From Mycolicibacter heraklionensis (GTDB lineage: Bacteria > Actinomycetota > Actinomycetes > Mycobacteriales > Mycobacteriaceae): a stretch of 64,000 nucleotides of DNA. The translations under genes and the position numbers were made by a program. The notes below the pieces were generated by a model. It searched no databases and had not been told where the DNA came from. It saw nothing but the letters and a program-made list of their open reading frames with translations. The stretch spans positions 28,856-92,855 of the forward strand of contig LZME01000063.1 in NCBI GenBank assembly GCA_001673575.1. Direction: 5' to 3'. Shown here piece after piece: positions 60,194-64,000 of this stretch; position 1 is the first letter of the stretch, and every line of letters begins with the position of its first letter.

Positions 60194-61102
60194 CTAGATC
60201 CGGCCGCCGGGGAAGATGGTCTTCACGGCTTCGGTGATGGTGGTGCGCGCCGTGGCGTCATCGCTGGGCTGCAGCGACTCGATCACCACGATGTAGCGAC
60301 GATCCGCCCCGACCACGCCGGTCGACAGGTGCATCCAGTTGTTGCCGATGCAGCACATCCAGCCCTGCTTCACCGCCACCGGCTCGTCGTAGAGTCCTTC
60401 CGGGATCCCGAAGCGCTGCGGGTAGCCGTCGAGGCCGCTCGGGGTGGACTGCGCGAGGTTGTTGATGATGATGTTGGCCTGCGCCGGCGGCAGACCGCCG
60501 GAACCGTTGAGCAGCATGTCGTAGTAACGCGCCAAGTCCGGTGCGGTGCTGATGGTGTTCCACCAGGCGCCGTTCGACGGCGGTGAGGTGTTGGCCAGGC
60601 CATAGCGGCCGGCCACCCGGGTGATGATCGCGTTGCCGCCGTTCTGGTTCCAGAACGTCTCGGCCGCCCCGTCGTCGGACGCACGCAGCATGGAATCGAG
60701 GGCAGCTCGGTCGTCAGCAGACAGGCCGCCTTCGGGCTTGCGGAGCAGCAGGTCGTCGGCGATGAACAGCTTGACGACCGACGCAGTGGCGATCGGCCGG
60801 GTGTTGCCGTTGGTGATCAACTGGTGCGAGATCCGGTCCAACACCGCCACCGAGATGTTGGCACCGACCTTGGCGGCATCGTCGGTGGCTTCCTGCATGC
60901 GCGCCGAGAGGCCGTCGACCACCGCGGCCGGCTGAATCGCAGGCGCCCGGGGAGCTTCGATCGCCGTGGCCACCGGCGTCACCTCGGGTGCGCGATACGG
61001 CGTCGGCCGTACCGCGTCGGCGCCATAGACCTTCTCGTCGCAGCCGAACACCACCGTGGAAATCACCATGACGATGGTCAACAGAAGCATCGATGGCCGC
61101 AC
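60194..61102 (-). CDS. lppW: Lipoprotein LppW (beta-lactamase-like fold)
   Basis: 302 residues. GTG 61102 is preferred because AGGAGG lies 9 bases upstream. The signal peptide ends in the lipobox VVFGC with Cys21 as lipid attachment. The domain is related to class A beta-lactamases/serine transpeptidases: ATASVVKLF carries a Ser-x-x-Lys motif (about residue 108-112). No clear KTG is seen (VKQGWMC occurs in its place), so beta-lactamase activity is doubtful. Ortholog of Rv2905. Confidence 0.9.
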   Translation of the reverse strand: MRPSMLLLTIVMVISTVVFGCDEKVYGADAVRPTPYRAPEVTPVATAIEAPRAPAIQPAAVVDGLSARMQEATDDAAKVGANISVAVLDRISHQLITNGNTRPIATASVVKLFIADDLLLRKPEGGLSADDRAALDSMLRASDDGAAETFWNQNGGNAIITRVAGRYGLANTSPPSNGAWWNTISTAPDLARYYDMLLNGSGGLPPAQANIIINNLAQSTPSGLDGYPQRFGIPEGLYDEPVAVKQGWMCCIGNNWMHLSTGVVGADRRYIVVIESLQPSDDATARTTITEAVKTIFPGGRI

Positions 61103-61488
61103 GGCGGGTGGCCTCCTCAACAGGTATCAGGCGCGTGAGTGCACCGACATTGGGGTTCACGGGCTCGCCATAACTGCTGCCATCGGCCCGCCGGATAGGT
61201 TACCGCGTAGGCATGCGGATCGCGCAGTTCGGTCGCCTCCAGAATTATCACGGCGGCGGGGTTCGGCGTGGAACGACCAGCGGCGATTTGCGCGATTTCA
61301 CTGGTTGCGCTGCGTCTGGCACAATTGAGCAGTTGTCGCCTGCGGTTGATGCTGCAGCGGAGTCCTGGCGTCCCGGTCACCGCACAGTGCGACAACATGC
61401 CCGAACCCATCGGCTCGGTAACCGTCTGCATGCTCACAACGCGTGTCGGCCGGTCCGAAGCCGCGACCCGCGAGGAAGTGTTTCCGCA
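61103..61488. promoter_or_regulatory. lppW-rplS intergenic region with long rplS leader
   Basis: About 385 bases without a gene between divergent lppW and rplS. It contains the rplS promoter element at 61315-61325 and then a leader of about 155 bases. No strong hairpin or known leader motif can be identified by eye. Confidence 0.5.
61315..61325 (+). promoter_or_regulatory. Probable rplS promoter (-10 region)
   Basis: TCTGGCACAAT is identical to the element before rpsP, and the bases before it are similar in both (GCGTCTGG here, GCTTCTGG there). CACAAT would be the -10 element. Confidence 0.5.
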
Positions 61489-61830
61489 ATGAACACGCTG
61501 GACATCGTCGACAAGGCGTCGCTGCGCGACGACATCCCGGCCTTCGCCCCCGGCGACACGGTCAACGTGCACGTGAAGGTGATCGAGGGCTCCAAGGAGC
61601 GCATCCAGGTGTTCAAGGGTGTGGTCATCCGTCGGCAGGGTGGCGGCGTGCGCGAGACGTTCACCGTCCGCAAGGAGAGCTACGGCGTCGGCGTGGAGCG
61701 CACCTTCCCGGTGCACTCGCCCAACGTCGACCACATCGACGTCGTGGTCCGCGGTGACGTCCGGCGCGCCAAGCTGTACTACCTGCGTGAGCTGCGCGGC
61801 AAGAAGGCCAAGATCAAGGAAAAGCGCTGA
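61489..61830 (+). CDS. rplS: 50S ribosomal protein L19
   Basis: 113 residues starting [23 protein letters not shown] and containing the L19 signature [25 protein letters not shown] and the end [18 protein letters not shown]. It contacts 16S rRNA at the subunit interface. A GAGGAAG site precedes the ATG. It is transcribed alone, with its own promoter and an intrinsic terminator. Confidence 0.97.
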   Translation: MNTLDIVDKASLRDDIPAFAPGDTVNVHVKVIEGSKERIQVFKGVVIRRQGGGVRETFTVRKESYGVGVERTFPVHSPNVDHIDVVVRGDVRRAKLYYLRELRGKKAKIKEKR

Positions 61831-61834
61831 TCTT

Positions 61835-61852
61835 GCCCGCGCCGGGCTTTTT
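61835..61852 (+). terminator. Intrinsic terminator of rplS
   Basis: GCCCG-CGC-CGGGC followed immediately by TTTTT, starting 5 bases after the rplS stop codon. This is the only canonical stem-plus-U-tract terminator I found in the window. Confidence 0.85.
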
Positions 61853-61897
61853 CCGATCGGTTTCGGGTGCCGCTGACGCGGTCATTACCCTGATCTC

Positions 61898-62725
61898 GTG
61901 ACCGAAACCACGGGCTCATCACCCGAAAGTTCCCCCGAGGCGGCTGAGGCTGCCGAGGTGCCCGAGGACGGCAAGCACAGCACGCTGCGCGAGTCGGTCG
62001 TGCTGATCACGATCGCGCTGGTGCTGTACTACCTGATGCTGACGTTCGTGGCACGTCCGTACCTCATTCCGTCGGAGTCGATGGAGCCGACACTGCACGG
62101 CTGCCACGGCTGCGTGGGCGACCGCATCATGGTGGACAAGGTCACCTACCGCTTCGGCACACCGCAGCCCGGTGACGTCGTGGTCTTCCGCGGCCCGCCG
62201 TCGTGGAACGTCGGCTACAAGTCGATCCGGTCGACGAACACGCCGGTGCGCTGGGTGCAAAACGCGCTGTCGTTCATCGGGTTCGTCCCGCCCGACGAGA
62301 ACGACTTGGTCAAGCGGGTCATCGCGGTAGGCGGCCAGACGGTTCAGTGCCGCAACGACACCGGCCTGACCGTCGACGGCAAGCTGCTCCATGAGCCCTA
62401 CCTGAACCCGGCCACCCTGATGGTCGACCCGCTGGTCTATCCCTGCCTCGGCAACGAGTTCGGTCCGGTGACCGTGCCCGAGGGGCGGCTGTGGGTGATG
62501 GGTGACAACCGCACCCATTCGTCGGATTCGCGGGCGCACTGCGACTCGGTGCAGGTCCAACCCGACCTGCAGCGTCGAATCCTGTGCACCGGAGAAGATC
62601 TGGACGCCGGCACCGTGCCGGTGGCCAACGTGATCGGCAAGACCCGGTTCATCGCCTGGCCGCCGTCGCGCTGGGGGCCGGTGAAATCGGTAAATCCCCA
62701 GAAGATGGCCGAGCAGGGCCCGTAA
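61898..62725 (+). CDS. lepB: Signal peptidase I
   Basis: Membrane-bound Ser/Lys protease that removes signal peptides from exported proteins. 275 residues from GTG: acidic cytoplasmic tail, one transmembrane segment (about residues 33-52), then the catalytic Ser61 in PSESMEPTL and Lys139 in [10 protein letters not shown], and the [11 protein letters not shown] box. It is followed by rnhB after 2 bases, as in M. tuberculosis (Rv2903c). Confidence 0.97.
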   Translation: MTETTGSSPESSPEAAEAAEVPEDGKHSTLRESVVLITIALVLYYLMLTFVARPYLIPSESMEPTLHGCHGCVGDRIMVDKVTYRFGTPQPGDVVVFRGPPSWNVGYKSIRSTNTPVRWVQNALSFIGFVPPDENDLVKRVIAVGGQTVQCRNDTGLTVDGKLLHEPYLNPATLMVDPLVYPCLGNEFGPVTVPEGRLWVMGDNRTHSSDSRAHCDSVQVQPDLQRRILCTGEDLDAGTVPVANVIGKTRFIAWPPSRWGPVKSVNPQKMAEQGP

Positions 62726-62727
62726 CG

Positions 62728-63462
62728 ATGGCTCCGGCCTGGCCGCCGCGCACGGTGATCCGTCGTTCACCGGGGCTGCGCACTCTGGAGTCGGCGCTGT
62801 ACCGCAGCGGGCTCGGCCCGGTCGCCGGTGTCGACGAGGTCGGCCGCGGCGCCTGCGCCGGACCGCTGGTGGTGGCCGCCTGTGTGCTCGGGCCGGGCAA
62901 ACCCGCGGCCCTGGCCGCGCTCGACGACTCCAAGAAACTCACCGAGAAGATCCGCGAGCAGCTGTTCCCGCTGATCTGCCGGCACGCGCTGGCCTACCAC
63001 GTGGTGTTCATCGAGCCCGCCGACGTTGACGCGCGCGGCGTGCACGTGGCCAACATCGAGGGCATGCGGCGCGCGGTGGCGGGCCTGCCGCTGCGGCCGG
63101 GCTATGTGCTCTCCGACGGGTTCCGGGTCCCTGGGCTGCCGATGCCCTCGCTTCCGGTGATCGGCGGCGACGGAGCGGCGGCGTGCATTGCCGCGGCGAG
63201 CGTGCTGGCCAAGGTCAGTCGGGACCGCTACATGGCGAGCCTGGACGCCGACTACCCCGGCTATGGCTTCGCGGTACACAAGGGCTACTCCACCGCGGCG
63301 CACACCGCGGCCCTGGCTGCATTAGGACCGTGCAGCCAACATCGCTTCTCGTTTATCAACGTGCGCACCGTGGCACTGGCCTTGGCCGGGACCGGTGCGG
63401 TCGCCCCGGTTGCGGGGACAATGGGGTCGACGAACCGAGCAGAAGGACGGCTGAGCAGATGA
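62728..63462 (+). CDS. rnhB: Ribonuclease HII
   Basis: Removes single ribonucleotides and RNA from RNA-DNA hybrids. 244 residues with the catalytic [14 protein letters not shown] (Asp36, Glu37), [13 protein letters not shown] and [16 protein letters not shown] 62728 follows the lepB stop by 2 bases. Its stop overlaps the DUF2469 start in ATGA. Confidence 0.96.
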   Translation: MAPAWPPRTVIRRSPGLRTLESALYRSGLGPVAGVDEVGRGACAGPLVVAACVLGPGKPAALAALDDSKKLTEKIREQLFPLICRHALAYHVVFIEPADVDARGVHVANIEGMRRAVAGLPLRPGYVLSDGFRVPGLPMPSLPVIGGDGAAACIAAASVLAKVSRDRYMASLDADYPGYGFAVHKGYSTAAHTAALAALGPCSQHRFSFINVRTVALALAGTGAVAPVAGTMGSTNRAEGRLSR

Positions 63463-63764
63463 GTGCCGAAGATCTCGAGAAGTACGAAACCGAGATGGAA
63501 CTCTCGCTGTACCGCGAATACAAGGACATCGTGGGGCAGTTCAGTTACGTGGTGGAGACCGAACGGCGCTTCTACCTGGCCAACAGCGTGGAGATGGTGC
63601 CCCGCAACGCCGACGGCGAAGTCTATTTCGAGCTTCGGCTGGCCGATGCCTGGGTGTGGGACATGTACCGCCCGGCCCGGTTCGTCAAGCAGGTGCGGGT
63701 GGTCACCTTCAAAGACGTCAACATCGAAGAGGTCGAGAAGCCGGAGCTGCGGCTTCCGGAGTAA
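63459..63764 (+). CDS. DUF2469 protein
   Basis: 101-residue, strongly conserved actinobacterial protein of unknown function (Rv2901c): [20 protein letters not shown], then [19 protein letters not shown] and [20 protein letters not shown]. It overlaps rnhB by 4 bases, so it is translationally coupled to it. Confidence 0.95.
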   Translation: MSAEDLEKYETEMELSLYREYKDIVGQFSYVVETERRFYLANSVEMVPRNADGEVYFELRLADAWVWDMYRPARFVKQVRVVTFKDVNIEEVEKPELRLPE

Positions 63765-63778
63765 CACCGCAGGCGCCT

Positions 63779-64000
63779 AGTGTCCTGAGTCATTAATTGC
63801 GGGTCAGTTGGTAAGCTGGGTTGTGCCCAGTCCCCAGGCTGCCGTAATTGTGTTGACCGATGTTGAGCGTGCCGAGTTGGAGGGCTGGGCGAGGCGCCGA
63901 ACGAGTGCCGCGGGGTTGGCGTTACGGTCGCGAATTGTGTTGGCGGCTGCCGATGGCGAGTCCAATACCGACATGGCTGCCCGGATGGGCATCTCGCGAT
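63779..64000. mobile_element. Left end of an IS630-family insertion sequence (continues past window)
   Basis: Beginning about 15 bases after the DUF2469 stop, the AT-rich GTGTCCTGAGTCATTAATTG is a probable terminal inverted repeat, preceded by TA, the IS630/Tc1-type target. A transposase frame starts 44 bases further on. The right end is outside the window, so the repeat cannot be confirmed. Confidence 0.7.
63823..64000 (+). CDS. IS630-family transposase (N-terminal part, cut by window edge)
   Basis: 59 residues are visible from GTG 63823. The pattern LTDVERAELEGWARRR ... ALRSRIVLAAADG ... NTDMAARMGISR is the N-terminal helix-turn-helix of IS630-type transposases. The DDE catalytic domain lies outside the window, so it is unknown whether the element is intact. 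Confidence 0.82.
   Translation, partial: MPSPQAAVIVLTDVERAELEGWARRRTSAAGLALRSRIVLAAADGESNTDMAARMGISR

Noticed and set aside
60194-61102. LppW as an active beta-lactamase
   Set aside because: A Ser-x-x-Lys motif is present, but the KTG-type motif and the Glu of the omega loop cannot be identified, so a resistance function is not supported.

Overview
The window is chromosomal DNA of a non-tuberculous Mycobacterium. The evidence is high GC content, frequent GTG starts, PE/PPE and PGRS-type genes, SepIVA, LppW, FbiD, the VKOR/DsbA pair, and gene order that follows the M. tuberculosis Rv2984-to-Rv2901c block (run in reverse numbering). I cannot name the species.

Layout. 1-20.7 kb is conserved core: ppk1 (cut by the left edge), fbiD, gpsA, ddl, a DUF3515 protein, thiL, ung, rpmB, a FakA-like DAK2 protein, recG, a secreted HNH protein, a GNAT enzyme, two tandem aldo/keto reductases, lipN, a DsbA-like/VKOR pair, pca, rsmD and coaD. 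20.7-25.4 kb is a nitrogen cluster: an AmtR-type TetR regulator, a CTAT-N6-ATAG operator, two DUF1989 proteins (CgdA/CgdB, formerly urea-carboxylase-associated proteins) and a carboxyltransferase-only urea/guanidine carboxylase, followed by a GXWXG protein. 25.4-29.4 kb carries purU, sepIVA, a YceD protein, rnc and mutM. purU sits directly beside sepIVA, so the PDIM/PGL lipid locus found there in M. tuberculosis is absent.

29.4-33.3 kb holds a PIG-L deacetylase, a DJ-1/PfpI enzyme, a LuxR regulator divergent from an NTF2-like protein, then OsmC and acylphosphatase. smc and ftsY follow. 38.5-47.9 kb is an accessory island between ftsY and amt, neighbours in M. tuberculosis. It contains a GH6 cellulase-like protein, a 2OG-Fe oxygenase plus methyltransferase operon divergent from a GntR regulator across a 9-bp-arm palindrome, a STAS-like protein, a Nudix hydrolase, an SDR, a Sec-exported PE-PPE-domain hydrolase and a Sec-exported PGRS protein without a PE domain.

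48.1-50.9 kb is the ammonium/PII operon amt-glnB-glnD, with glnD reduced to its N-terminal nucleotidyltransferase part. 51-53.7 kb holds a small secreted cysteine-motif protein and a PE/PPE pair in which both proteins share the same kind of C-terminal tail. 54-63.8 kb returns to core: ffh, an amidohydrolase, dacB2, an NTF2-like protein, the rpsP-KH-rimM-trmD ribosome operon, lppW, rplS, lepB, rnhB and a DUF2469 protein. The last ~220 bases are the left end of an IS630-family element.

The most unusual material concerns nitrogen control (an AmtR operon with a stripped-down carboxylase, and a truncated GlnD a few tens of kb away) and the remodelled PE/PPE/PGRS genes.
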